In this document: positions 24,348 to 33,150 of the stretch, in pieces
How the letters are laid out: each line of letters starts with the position of its first letter
How positions within the stretch are numbered: the first letter of the stretch is position 1
NCBI GenBank assembly: GCA_004193595.1
Contig: RPGQ01000001.1
Coordinates: forward strand, 62,001-126,000
Length of the DNA stretch: 64,000 nt
Direction: 5' to 3'
DNA from: Desulfobacteraceae bacterium Eth-SRB2
Lineage (GTDB): Bacteria > Desulfobacterota > Desulfobacteria > Desulfobacterales > UBA11574
Notes under the pieces: generated by a model
Seen by the model: the letters and a program-made list of their open reading frames with translations, nothing else
The model's database searches: none
Told to the model about the DNA's origin: nothing
Translations under genes and position numbers: made by a program

Positions 24348-26483
24348 ATGACCATAAGACGCTTCCTCATTTTTGCACCCATACTTCTCATTATCGTCTT
24401 GCTCCAGTCATATTTCTGGGTGCCCACCTACGAGGAGCAAACCAAAGGAAATCCCCAACGCCTCAATGAGTATATTGCCGGCTCCATTGGTGATGCCAGC
24501 CTGCTGAATCCCATTCTAACGGCAGATTCGGCTAGCAGCAGCATCGAAAACATGGTATTTGAGGGCCTCATGGACAGGGATGAGCAGTTGCGCTTCAGAG
24601 GGCGCCTGGCAACATCATGGGAAGTGTTCGAGGAAGCCTATTTTTATGTCAACCCATCCGCCGACGTACCGGGATTGGGTAAGGCAGACCCGCAAGATGT
24701 GGCCAATTTTCTGAAAAACGCAAAGAAAAAAAAGAATGCCATAACCACCGGGCTCAAAAATTCTTTAGATTACATTACTTCAATTTCTGTTATCCCGCCT
24801 CGGAATTATTCGGTAACGAAAGAATTAAAAAGCCCGGATACCGGCGAACAGAAAAAATATATTACCATCAATATCGCAGCGCCTGCCAGAATAAAACTTG
24901 TTCTTAATCGGGTAGAGCCGAATTTTTTCCAAAACCTTTCATATCTGTTGGGGAAAAATTACTTTGAATCCTTTAACGGCAAAGCGTATCTGATGTCTGA
25001 TTCCGAGATGGAAAAGGGAATATTAGATAAATATGCCGGTGAGCTGTTACCGGCTGTTGAGCACAATCCGGTTCTTTTGTTTCACTTAAGGCCCGGGGTA
25101 AGGTTTCATGACGGCCATCTATTTGATGCCTATGATGTTAAATTCACCTATGAATCCATCATGAATCCGAAAAATCTTTCCCCCCGTATTGCAGGTTATG
25201 AGCCGGTTAAATCTGTTAAAGTTATGGATCCGTTGACCGTAAAAATCGTTTACAAGCGCCTCTATTCTCCGGCCATGGAAACCTGGGGCATGGGAATCCT
25301 TCCCGATCATTTGCTCAATCAAAACGCTCTTAAAAAGGAAGCTCACCGTCTCGGGAAAGACCCGAACACGTTTTCCATGCGCCAGAGCAGCTTCAACCGG
25401 CATCCCATCGGGTGCGGACCGTTCCGGTTTCAGGAGTGGAAATCGGATCAGTACATTATTCTGGATCGTTTTGACGGCTACTGGGAGGGACCGCCCAACT
25501 ATAAAAAATATGTTTTTCGTGTGATACCGGATCAGCTGACCCAGGAAATGGAATTTTATGCCGGTACCATCGACAGCTACGATGTTCAACCCCATCAGGT
25601 AAAACGACTGGAAAAAGACCAAAGGTTCCAGAGTTTTTCCGGCACGGCTTTAGGCTACACCTATATCGGCTACAACATCCGGCGCAAGCCCTTTGATGAT
25701 CCCAGAGTACGAAGGGCGCTGGGTATGGCAATTGATATGGACAAGATTATCAACTATGTGCTTTATGGTCAGGGAGAGCAAATCACCGGTCCTTTTGTCA
25801 AACAGACCGATTATTATAACCACAATATCCAACCGGTTCCTTACGATCCCCAGGGAGCGTTAACCTTATTATCTGAGGCCGGCTGGAAACCCGATAAACA
25901 GGGATGGCTGACAAAAGACGGTAGTAAATTCCAATTCACCCTCATTACCAACAACGGCAACGATCTCCGTAAAGCCATACTGGCAATTGCTCAGGACTCA
26001 TGGAAACAGATCGGAATCGATGTGCATACGGATCTTTTAGAGTGGTCCGTATTCATCCAGGAACGCGTGAACAAGGCAGATTTTGATGCCCTGATCCTGG
26101 GCTGGCAAATGGGAATAGACCCGGATCTATATCAGATATGGCATTCGAGCCAGACAAATCCGTATCAGCTCAATTTTGTAAGTTTCAAAAACAAAGAAGC
26201 CGACGATCTCATCATAAAGATACGTCAGGAATATGATCACAACCGACAGGTCCGATACTGCCGAATGCTTCATGAAATTATTGCAAGAGAACAGCCGTAC
26301 ACCTTTCTTTATGTGGGAAAATGGACGGCCGTTTTAGACAAACGGATCGTGATAAAGACGATCGATGACACCGGACACATAGGCTATAAAAAGATAACCC
26401 CCACGAAAACCGGAAGTTATAGTTTTTATTTTAACAAATGGATAAAGCTTCCAGAGGCTCCCGCCTTTATGGATGAGGGATAG
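24348..26483 (+). CDS. Peptide ABC transporter substrate-binding protein (SBP_bac_5)
   Basis: 711 residues, longer than typical DppA/OppA (~540) because of an extra N-terminal region of about 150 residues. It begins with a hydrophobic anchor (RRFLIFAPILLIIVLLQSYF) that may be uncleaved. The family-5 body is clear: FHLRPGVRFHDGHLFDAYDV, GCGPFRFQEW, FDDPRVRRALGMAIDMDKI, LILGWQMGIDPD. Periplasmic ligand binding for a Dpp/Opp-type importer. First gene of a five-gene operon; the permease start follows its stop by three bases. The ligand (peptide, nickel-chelate or other) cannot be told. Confidence 0.9.
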   Translation: MTIRRFLIFAPILLIIVLLQSYFWVPTYEEQTKGNPQRLNEYIAGSIGDASLLNPILTADSASSSIENMVFEGLMDRDEQLRFRGRLATSWEVFEEAYFYVNPSADVPGLGKADPQDVANFLKNAKKKKNAITTGLKNSLDYITSISVIPPRNYSVTKELKSPDTGEQKKYITINIAAPARIKLVLNRVEPNFFQNLSYLLGKNYFESFNGKAYLMSDSEMEKGILDKYAGELLPAVEHNPVLLFHLRPGVRFHDGHLFDAYDVKFTYESIMNPKNLSPRIAGYEPVKSVKVMDPLTVKIVYKRLYSPAMETWGMGILPDHLLNQNALKKEAHRLGKDPNTFSMRQSSFNRHPIGCGPFRFQEWKSDQYIILDRFDGYWEGPPNYKKYVFRVIPDQLTQEMEFYAGTIDSYDVQPHQVKRLEKDQRFQSFSGTALGYTYIGYNIRRKPFDDPRVRRALGMAIDMDKIINYVLYGQGEQITGPFVKQTDYYNHNIQPVPYDPQGALTLLSEAGWKPDKQGWLTKDGSKFQFTLITNNGNDLRKAILAIAQDSWKQIGIDVHTDLLEWSVFIQERVNKADFDALILGWQMGIDPDLYQIWHSSQTNPYQLNFVSFKNKEADDLIIKIRQEYDHNRQVRYCRMLHEIIAREQPYTFLYVGKWTAVLDKRIVIKTIDDTGHIGYKKITPTKTGSYSFYFNKWIKLPEAPAFMDEG

Positions 26484-26486
26484 ACC

Positions 26487-27449
26487 ATGATATCATTTAT
26501 CGGACGCAGTGTTATCCAGAAGATCATTACTCTGTTTTTCGTCTCAATCGTATCTTTTTTGATCATTCATATTGCGCCCGGCAAGCCGAGCCAGGTGGAT
26601 CCCATGAATCCCAAGTTCACTCCTGAAATGGTGGAACGTTTTCAAAAAGAGTTCCATCTGGACAAGCCGCTTCATGTTCAGTATCTTTATTTTTACAAGG
26701 ACCTTTTTACCGGGGAAACCGTTTCCTGGAAGGACAATCAATCGGTCCTTAAAAAAATATGGGAACGATTCTTAAACAGTCTGCCCCTGTTTATTGTGGG
26801 AACAATTATTACCTGGACCCTTTCTTTTCCTATCGGCATCAGATCGGCCATTTTCAGGGGGCAATTTTATGATCGGAGTGCCACTTTTCTATCGTATCTT
26901 CTGATTTCCATTCCCGGTTTCTTTTTTGCCTACGTCCTGATTATTTTCGTGGTGAACCAATTCCATGTTCCGGTTATCGGCATGGAAACTTTCGGAATCG
27001 GAGACGGTGCTTCCCTGCCGTATATATTCATGGACAGGATCTGGCATCTGCTCCTCCCTTCCGTGCTGGGCGCCACCGGAGGAATTGCAGTCCTTTCCCG
27101 GTATGTCCGAAGTCAGATGCTCGAAGTGGAAGGCCAGGATTATATTCGTACGGCCTGGGCCAAAGGACTTCCACCGGAACAGGTCCACTATAAGCATGCT
27201 CTGCGAAATGCCCTGCTTCCTTTTGTAACCATGTTCGGACTTATTTTACCGGGTCTGATCGGAGGCTCGGTGATCATCGAATCCATATTTTCCTGGCCCG
27301 GGATGGGACGGATGGCCTATGAGGCGATTCTGGCCAGAGATTACCCGGTTATTCTGACGGTTAATTTTGTTTCGGCAGTTCTGGTACTGGCCGGCACTTT
27401 TATTTCAGATCTTCTTTACTTGGTTGTGGATCCAAGGATACGCCTGTAA
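26487..27449 (+). CDS. Peptide ABC transporter permease (DppB/OppB type)
   Basis: 320 residues with an N-terminal membrane helix, a periplasmic loop and about five further helices. The EAA-type coupling segment (RTAWAKGLPPEQVHYKHALR followed by NALLPFV) is present, and the conserved C-terminal region VIIESIFSWPGMGRMAYEAI identifies the DppB/OppB branch. It begins three bases after the binding-protein stop and overlaps the next permease by one base (TAATG). Confidence 0.94.
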   Translation: MISFIGRSVIQKIITLFFVSIVSFLIIHIAPGKPSQVDPMNPKFTPEMVERFQKEFHLDKPLHVQYLYFYKDLFTGETVSWKDNQSVLKKIWERFLNSLPLFIVGTIITWTLSFPIGIRSAIFRGQFYDRSATFLSYLLISIPGFFFAYVLIIFVVNQFHVPVIGMETFGIGDGASLPYIFMDRIWHLLLPSVLGATGGIAVLSRYVRSQMLEVEGQDYIRTAWAKGLPPEQVHYKHALRNALLPFVTMFGLILPGLIGGSVIIESIFSWPGMGRMAYEAILARDYPVILTVNFVSAVLVLAGTFISDLLYLVVDPRIRL

Positions 27450-28621
27450 TGAACAAAAAAGAAAAAGGGTTTAATAAGAATTTTCAATTGGAAACGCCTC
27501 TGGCTCCGAAACGGACCCGGCTCCAGGAATTCTGGCGTCTTTTCAGGCAAAACCGGTTGGCCATCCTGGGGCTCTTTATCTTCATCCTTTTTTTCTGCTG
27601 CGCAATTGTGGGTCTGTTTATGACTTCCGGACCGGACCCTTTATTGGATCCTGCCATGATCCGTCTTCAAGAAAAGCTGCGTCCGCCCCTTGCAAAACCC
27701 AATCTTGATTCCTTGCGGCGTGAAGAGATTCCATACCTTGGGTTTTACCTGATGGGAACCGATGATCTGGGACGGGATGTTTTTGCAAGAATGCTTCAGG
27801 GCGCCTGGGTTTCTCTAACCGTTGGTTTTGTGGCCGTGGGGATATCTGTACTCATCGGTATATTCATGGGCGGAATAGCGGGATATTTTGGGCAACACCA
27901 TATCAGGGTCGATCATGTTCTAGTGACGCTTGTTTTGATTTCCGGCGCAGCCCTGGTAACGGCCAATTTTATCCGTTCCGGTGCGGCGCTTTTATGTCTC
28001 ACTCCGGCATACATTTTTTATTTTATTTGGAGCCAAAACAGATCCGGGAAAAAAACGTTGCCCTTGTGGGCGAAAGTTTTCCGTAAAAACGCCGTCTCCA
28101 TTGACACACTGATCATGAGAATCGTGGATATTATGCTCTGTTTCCCGAGTTTTTTTCTGATTCTGACGGTGGTAGCGCTTCTTCCTGCAAGCATATATAA
28201 TATTATGATCGTTATCGGGTTGACCAGCTGGATGGGGGCCACGCGTTTTGTCAGGGCTGAATTTCTCTCTTTAAGAGAACAGGATTTTGTGGCGGCAGTA
28301 AAGACGCTCGGCGCCGGTAACTTCAGGATCATTTTTCGCCACATGATGCCCAATGCCATGGCGCCGGTGCTGGTCTCCGCAACCATCGGTATTGCGACGG
28401 CCATTTTAACGGAAGCCGGCTTGAGCTTTCTGGGATTCGGCGTACCGCCCCCCCACGCCACCTGGGGAAACATCCTTTCAGACGGCAAGAATTTCATCTT
28501 TGATGCACCCTGGCTTACCTTCATACCGGGCATTGCAATTCTTATTGTGGTTCTCTCTTTTAACCTTTTTGGTGAAGGTCTCAGGGATGTATTGAATCCA
28601 AAACTCAGGGAAAGACACTGA
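27449..28621 (+). CDS. Peptide ABC transporter permease (DppC/OppC type)
   Basis: 390 residues, about 90 longer than usual DppC because of an insertion around residues 150-195 (a pair of hydrophobic segments, VLVTLVLISGAALVTANFIR and AALLCLTPAYIFYFIW) within the permease domain. The family motifs GTDDLGRDVFARMLQGAW, EQDFVAAVKTLGAGN and EAGLSFLGFGVPPPHATWG are intact. It pairs with the upstream DppB-type permease to form the pore. The inserted helices are the odd feature. Confidence 0.93.
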   Translation: MNKKEKGFNKNFQLETPLAPKRTRLQEFWRLFRQNRLAILGLFIFILFFCCAIVGLFMTSGPDPLLDPAMIRLQEKLRPPLAKPNLDSLRREEIPYLGFYLMGTDDLGRDVFARMLQGAWVSLTVGFVAVGISVLIGIFMGGIAGYFGQHHIRVDHVLVTLVLISGAALVTANFIRSGAALLCLTPAYIFYFIWSQNRSGKKTLPLWAKVFRKNAVSIDTLIMRIVDIMLCFPSFFLILTVVALLPASIYNIMIVIGLTSWMGATRFVRAEFLSLREQDFVAAVKTLGAGNFRIIFRHMMPNAMAPVLVSATIGIATAILTEAGLSFLGFGVPPPHATWGNILSDGKNFIFDAPWLTFIPGIAILIVVLSFNLFGEGLRDVLNPKLRERH

Positions 28622-28650
28622 ATTGTTTATTTAAAATTGAAAATTGACAA

Positions 28651-29667
28651 ATGACGAATGACAACACTCTGATTTCTGTCCAGGATTTAAAAGTGTATTT
28701 TCGATCCGGCCACGAGTGCGCCCGTGCCGTAGATGGTATCAGTTTCGAGATTCGGCAAGAAGAGACTGTCTGTCTTGTCGGCGAATCCGGATGTGGAAAG
28801 ACGGTTTCCGCACTCAGCATACTCGGTCTCATCCAGACACCTCCCGGGGAAATAGCAGGGGGCCAAATTATGTTCCAGGGTAAAAACCTGCTGGAACTCG
28901 ACGAAGAAGATATGCAGAAGATTCGCGGAAATCGTATTGCCATGGTATTCCAGGAACCGCTGACATCCCTGAATCCTGTTTTTACCATAGAAGATCAGAT
29001 CGGCGAGGCAATAAGTATCCATAAAAACATAGGGTCCGGAGAGTTGCGGGACTGCTGTATTAAGCTATTGAAAGACGTAGGCATCCCCTCCCCTGTGCAG
29101 CGACTTAAAGATTATCCCCACCAGCTCAGCGGCGGGCAGAGACAGCGGGTCATGATTGCCATGGCTCTGGCATGTGATCCGGATCTGATTATCGCCGACG
29201 AACCCACCACCGCCCTTGATGTAACCGTACAGGCTCAAATTTTACAACTGCTTAAATCCATTCAGGAAACACGATCCATGTCCATACTATATATTACCCA
29301 TGATCTCGGCGTAGTGGCGAATATTGCCCATCGGGTTTATGTCATGTATTCCGGTATCGTCACGGAACAGGGGAACGCGGCTCAGATTTTTCATCATGCC
29401 CGGCATCCCTATACCCAAGGGCTCCTTGCATCACTTCCCAGCCGATCAAAACGGGGGAAAAGGCTTTTCAGCATCCCCGGCACGGTGCCCAACCCGGCTT
29501 ACAAGCCTGCGGGCTGTCCCTTTCATCCCAGATGTCCTCATGCAATCCCAATCTGTGGCAAAGAATATCCCAAAATGTGTGATTACGGCCAGGCACATCT
29601 GGCCCGCTGCCCGGTATTGTTTAAAAATAGTCATAACCCGGACAAACCTGAACCAAAAAGCATTTAA
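28651..29667 (+). CDS. Peptide ABC transporter ATP-binding protein (DppD/OppD type)
   Basis: 338 residues. Walker A GESGCGKT, signature [16 protein letters not shown], Walker [13 protein letters not shown], switch His ITHDLGV, and the oligopeptide-ATPase C-terminal tail with its cysteine cluster ([20 protein letters not shown]), which binds an iron-sulfur cluster in some OppD/DppD proteins. The start lies in an AATTGACAAATGACGAATGAC-like repeat with no good ribosome-binding site. It energises import with the downstream DppF-type subunit. Confidence 0.93.
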   Translation: MTNDNTLISVQDLKVYFRSGHECARAVDGISFEIRQEETVCLVGESGCGKTVSALSILGLIQTPPGEIAGGQIMFQGKNLLELDEEDMQKIRGNRIAMVFQEPLTSLNPVFTIEDQIGEAISIHKNIGSGELRDCCIKLLKDVGIPSPVQRLKDYPHQLSGGQRQRVMIAMALACDPDLIIADEPTTALDVTVQAQILQLLKSIQETRSMSILYITHDLGVVANIAHRVYVMYSGIVTEQGNAAQIFHHARHPYTQGLLASLPSRSKRGKRLFSIPGTVPNPAYKPAGCPFHPRCPHAIPICGKEYPKMCDYGQAHLARCPVLFKNSHNPDKPEPKSI

Positions 29668-29895
29668 AATTGAAGATTGAAGAATTAAAAATTTATATCT
29701 ATATGTTATCAGGTTTTTCTCTTAAATATTCAACAGACAATTTCTTTGGTCGCTTAGCTCCATCATCTTAATATTGATAATTATAAAGAACTGGAAGAAT
29801 TCCTTAAATATTCAATTATTCACAATAAAGAAATTATGTTGTTTAGAATTTTTTGACATTACATACACAAAATTTATCATTAAAAAACAAACTAA
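29668..29895. other. A+T-rich spacer inside the peptide-transporter operon
   Basis: 228 bases between the two ATPase genes, far larger than the other gaps in the operon (3 to 29 bases). It is very A+T-rich with no frame or hairpin of note; a secondary promoter for the second ATPase is possible but none is clear. Confidence 0.4.
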
Positions 29896-30888
29896 ATGGA
29901 ATCCAAGAGTAAAGACAAACAGATGATCCTGCGTGTACAAAACCTGAAAAAATACTTTCCCATACGCAGAGGTTTTTTTCAGAAAATCGCCGGATGGGTT
30001 AAAGCCGTTGATGACGTGAGCTTTGAAATCGAACAGGGAAAAACCCTGGGTCTGGTGGGAGAGAGCGGCTGCGGAAAAACAACCGTTGCCAGACTCATTT
30101 TGAAACTTTTGGAGCCGGATAACGGAAAAATTATCTTTCGAGGGATTGATATCGGTGAATTAACCGAAAAAGAAATGAAACCCCTTCGAAAAAAGATTCA
30201 AATCGTTTTTCAGGACCCCTTCGGATCATTAAATCCCCGGATGACCACCGGCTTATCCATTGAGGAAGGACTGAGAATTCTGGGTATTAAAAGGGGTAAA
30301 AAACGAAAAGAGCGCCTTGAAAAACTCCTCAAAATGGTGGGCATGTCTCCGGAAAGCGCAGACCGATATCCCCATGAATTCAGCGGCGGACAGCGCCAGC
30401 GCATTTGCATCGCACGAGCCCTGAGCGTGGACCCTTCACTGGTTGTATGTGATGAACCCATCTCGGCTCTGGATGTATCCATACAGGCCCAGATCATTAA
30501 TCTTTTAAAAGATCTTCAGGATCGCCTGGGATTAAGCTATCTTTTCATCTCTCACGATCTCAATGTGGTGAGTTATCTGTGCAGCACGATTTCTGTTATG
30601 TACAAAGGCCAAATCATGGAGTCCGCACCCGCGGAGGAGCTTTTTGAAAATCCCCGTCACCCCTATACCCTGTCACTGATTTCGGCGATTCCCGATCCCG
30701 CGCCGGGGTTAAGACGAAAAATAGAGATCCTGGAACCGGATCTTTCTGATTCTTTGATCACATCCAAGGGATGCCGTTTTCAGGGAAGGTGCCCCATGGA
30801 GGAGCCCCGTTGTCTGGAAGAAGAAATCAGCTTTGAAAAAGTCGGAGAAAAACACTTTGTAAGATGCTGGAAGGCCGCTAAGAAGTAA
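29896..30888 (+). CDS. Peptide ABC transporter ATP-binding protein (DppF/OppF type)
   Basis: 330 residues. Begins with LKKYFPIRRGFFQKIAGWVK, the DppF/OppF hallmark before the first ATPase strand; Walker A GESGCGKT, signature FSGGQRQRICIARAL, Walker B LVVCDEPISALD, SHDLNVV. The C-terminal tail again has the CRFQGRCPMEEPRC cysteine cluster. Last gene of the operon. Confidence 0.93.
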   Translation: MESKSKDKQMILRVQNLKKYFPIRRGFFQKIAGWVKAVDDVSFEIEQGKTLGLVGESGCGKTTVARLILKLLEPDNGKIIFRGIDIGELTEKEMKPLRKKIQIVFQDPFGSLNPRMTTGLSIEEGLRILGIKRGKKRKERLEKLLKMVGMSPESADRYPHEFSGGQRQRICIARALSVDPSLVVCDEPISALDVSIQAQIINLLKDLQDRLGLSYLFISHDLNVVSYLCSTISVMYKGQIMESAPAEELFENPRHPYTLSLISAIPDPAPGLRRKIEILEPDLSDSLITSKGCRFQGRCPMEEPRCLEEEISFEKVGEKHFVRCWKAAKK

Positions 30889-30976
30889 AAAAGGTTTCGA
30901 GTAATTTAACATCTCGGAATTTCTACAACTTAATGAAAATATAGAATATTTTTTGAGGCTTTAACGCTTGCCTCGA

Positions 30977-31131
30977 ACATGGAATAATGGAAGGGTGGAA
31001 TACTGGAAGGGTGGCTTTTAAAAGGATATTATCCATTTTTGATTTTATCTTCAACACATATTTTACCATTAACCCAACATTTCATTATCCCAGGACCCAT
31101 TATTCCATCATTCCACCATTCCAATTGGGGC
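30977..31131. repeat. Inverted-repeat element, GGAATAATGGAAGGGT family
   Basis: Left arm ATGGAATAATGGAAGGGTGG with further copies of the unit (30978-31015); right arm in inverted orientation CCATTATTCCATCATTCC and onward (about 31096-31125). About 80 bases lie between, without a gene. Same architecture as the other short inverted elements in this window. Confidence 0.65.
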
Positions 31132-31168
31132 GTAGCCCCTAACTTGATTGTTGCAAGGAGGCGTTACG

Positions 31169-31945
31169 ATGGAACCTGTATTGCTGGATAAAGACGGCCC
31201 CGTGGCGTGGCTTACCTTAAACCGACCTGAGAAACGGAATGCACTCTCTTTGGAATTGATGAAAAATATGCTGGATAAGCTAAAAATTATAGAACAAGAT
31301 CAGTATATTCGAGTGGCTGTCATCAGGGGAAACGGCCCGGCGTTTTGTGCAGGGCATGATCTTAAGGAAATGGTAGGAGCAGACCTGGGTGTCCGGCATT
31401 TTCACAAAATTTTCTCCGTTTGCGCAGAGATGATGCAAACGCTTTTCAAACTGCCGCAGCCGGTGATTGCTCAAGTTCACGGCATCGCAACGGCAGCGGG
31501 ATGCCAGCTGGTTGCCGCCTGCGACCTTGCCATTGCGGAAACCGGGGCTCAGTTTGCCACCCCGGGTGTAAAAATAGGTCTGTTTTGTTCCACCCCATCG
31601 GTTCCCCTGGTCCGGGCTGTGGGGCGACGAAGGGCTTTGGAAATGCTCTTGACGGGTCGTTTTATTTCGGCCGAAGAAGCGGAACGGTTCGGACTCATAA
31701 ATAGAATAGTTGCTCCGGACAAACTTGTGGAACAGACCGAAAACTGGGCCATGGAAATCGCTCAATACAGCCGGTATACGCTTGCTTTCGGAAAGCGAAC
31801 TTTTTATAACCAGGTGGACCTGGATACCCCGTCAGCTTACAATATCGCAACCCATGCAATTGTCATGAACTGCCTTGCCCAAGATGCACAGGAAGGCATG
31901 CTGGCTTTTTTGGAAAAAAGGAAGCCTGAGTGGAAGAACCGTTAG
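31169..31945 (+). CDS. Enoyl-CoA hydratase/isomerase family protein (ECHDC3-like)
   Basis: 258 residues from ATG 31169, chosen because AAGGAGG lies just upstream; the in-frame TTG at 31148 is not needed. Crotonase-fold motifs: RPEKRNALS, the oxyanion-hole segments GPAFCAGHDLKEM and HGIATAAGCQLVAACD, then FATPGVKIGLFCSTP, and EKRKPEWKN at the end. This combination resembles ECHDC3-type proteins, in which the usual catalytic glutamates of true hydratases are not all kept; here AAGCQLVA replaces the common GGGxEL. The substrate is probably an acyl-CoA but the reaction is uncertain. Monocistronic. Confidence 0.85.
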   Translation: MEPVLLDKDGPVAWLTLNRPEKRNALSLELMKNMLDKLKIIEQDQYIRVAVIRGNGPAFCAGHDLKEMVGADLGVRHFHKIFSVCAEMMQTLFKLPQPVIAQVHGIATAAGCQLVAACDLAIAETGAQFATPGVKIGLFCSTPSVPLVRAVGRRRALEMLLTGRFISAEEAERFGLINRIVAPDKLVEQTENWAMEIAQYSRYTLAFGKRTFYNQVDLDTPSAYNIATHAIVMNCLAQDAQEGMLAFLEKRKPEWKNR

Positions 31946-32030
31946 AATGCTTCCTAGGGTTCCATGGTGGGTTGGGAATTTCAGACGCGGCCCAAAATAT
32001 CTTTGAAAATCAGTATAGATCCAGAGTAAA

Positions 32031-32073
32031 AAAACCTGGCCCAGAGGACCAGGTTTTTCAAAGCAAAAATAAA
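32031..32073. terminator. Bidirectional terminator between the hydratase gene and rpsI (dispersed repeat copy)
   Basis: AAAAAAACCTGG and CCAGGTTTTT pair around a nine-base loop, giving A-stem-T symmetry that works on both strands. It lies between two convergent genes: the plus-strand hydratase and minus-strand rpsI. The sequence is also a member of the hairpin repeat family seen at 20690-20743 and 38118-38160. Confidence 0.8.
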
Positions 32074-32087
32074 GAATATAATAAATT

Positions 32088-32483
32088 CTAACGTTTTGAA
32101 AACTGGAACCGTGCCCGCGCACCCTTCTGTCCGTATTTCTTTCTTTCCTTGACCCTGGCGTCACGGCTAACGAAACCGGCTCTTTTCAATACTTTCCTAA
32201 GCTCAGGGTTGGCCAACATCAGCGCCTTGGTGATGCCATGCCGAATGGCACCGGCTTGCCCTGAAAAACCTCCACCGGCAACACGGGCTTTTACATCAAA
32301 TGATCCAAGAGTATTTGTCAAAACCAGCGGCTGCTTTACAATTGTTTTTACCACCTCAACCTTGAAATAATCATCCATGGGGCTATCATTAATGGTGATT
32401 TCGCCGTTCCCCGGCGTTATCCAGGTTCTCGCGATGGCACTCTTTCGTTTTCCCGTAGCATAATAAACGTTTTCTTTTTCCAT
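32088..32483 (-). CDS. rpsI: 30S ribosomal protein S9
   Basis: 131 residues. Typical S9: [16 protein letters not shown] at the start, [19 protein letters not shown] in the middle and the basic tail [17 protein letters not shown] ending in the conserved Lys-Arg. It follows rplM by 38 bases on the same strand, the usual L13-S9 operon. Confidence 0.98.
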   Translation of the reverse strand: MEKENVYYATGKRKSAIARTWITPGNGEITINDSPMDDYFKVEVVKTIVKQPLVLTNTLGSFDVKARVAGGGFSGQAGAIRHGITKALMLANPELRKVLKRAGFVSRDARVKERKKYGQKGARARFQFSKR

Positions 32484-32521
32484 ACAATTCCCCGATAATT
32501 AATGAAAATTAACCTGCGCTT

Positions 32522-32956
32522 CTAAAAGTCAAGAATCTCAGGTTGCTGGGCATCATGAGGATGCTGATTACCTGAATAAACCTTCAACTTTTTGAAAAGC
32601 TTCCTTCCCAATTTGTTCTTTGGCAGCATACCCTTAACGGCAAAACGGATAAGATCTTCAGGCCTTTTTTCCAAAAGTTTCTCAGCGGTAATGGTCTTGA
32701 GCCCCCCGATGTAACCACTGTGCCGATAATATTGTTTCTGTTGCCATTTTCTTCCGGTCATGACAATCTTATCCGCATTAACAACCACCACCCAGTCACC
32801 GGTATCCACGTGAGGGGTGTAAAGAGGGTTGTGTTTTCCCCGCAGGCGGGCAGCTATGTTACTGGCAAGTCTCCCCAGAACCTTATCTTGAGCATCAACA
32901 ACACACCATTTGCCCTTGTTGTCGGTATTTTTTGCACTATATGTATATTTTTTCAC
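32522..32956 (-). CDS. rplM: 50S ribosomal protein L13
   Basis: 144 residues, standard length. Motifs [48 protein letters not shown] ([19 protein letters not shown]) and HPHDAQQPE. First gene of the rplM-rpsI operon, with AGGAG upstream of the start (reverse strand near 32965). The promoter should lie between 32970 and 33150. Confidence 0.98.
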   Translation of the reverse strand: MKKYTYSAKNTDNKGKWCVVDAQDKVLGRLASNIAARLRGKHNPLYTPHVDTGDWVVVVNADKIVMTGRKWQQKQYYRHSGYIGGLKTITAEKLLEKRPEDLIRFAVKGMLPKNKLGRKLFKKLKVYSGNQHPHDAQQPEILDF

Positions 32957-33150
32957 TATGTTTTTCTCCTCTGAATATAGAAACTTTGATGAGTAAATAA
33001 AAATTGTGTCTGTGTCAAGGAAAAAGATTAATTTATAAGTACCATTTTAGCTTTTTGAAAATAGTATCGCATATTGGAAAGGTTGGTCCGGAACCGAGTT
33101 ATTTGGCTATATCAAAATATAAATTCGGTTCATTGGGTTTTTCCACCTTT

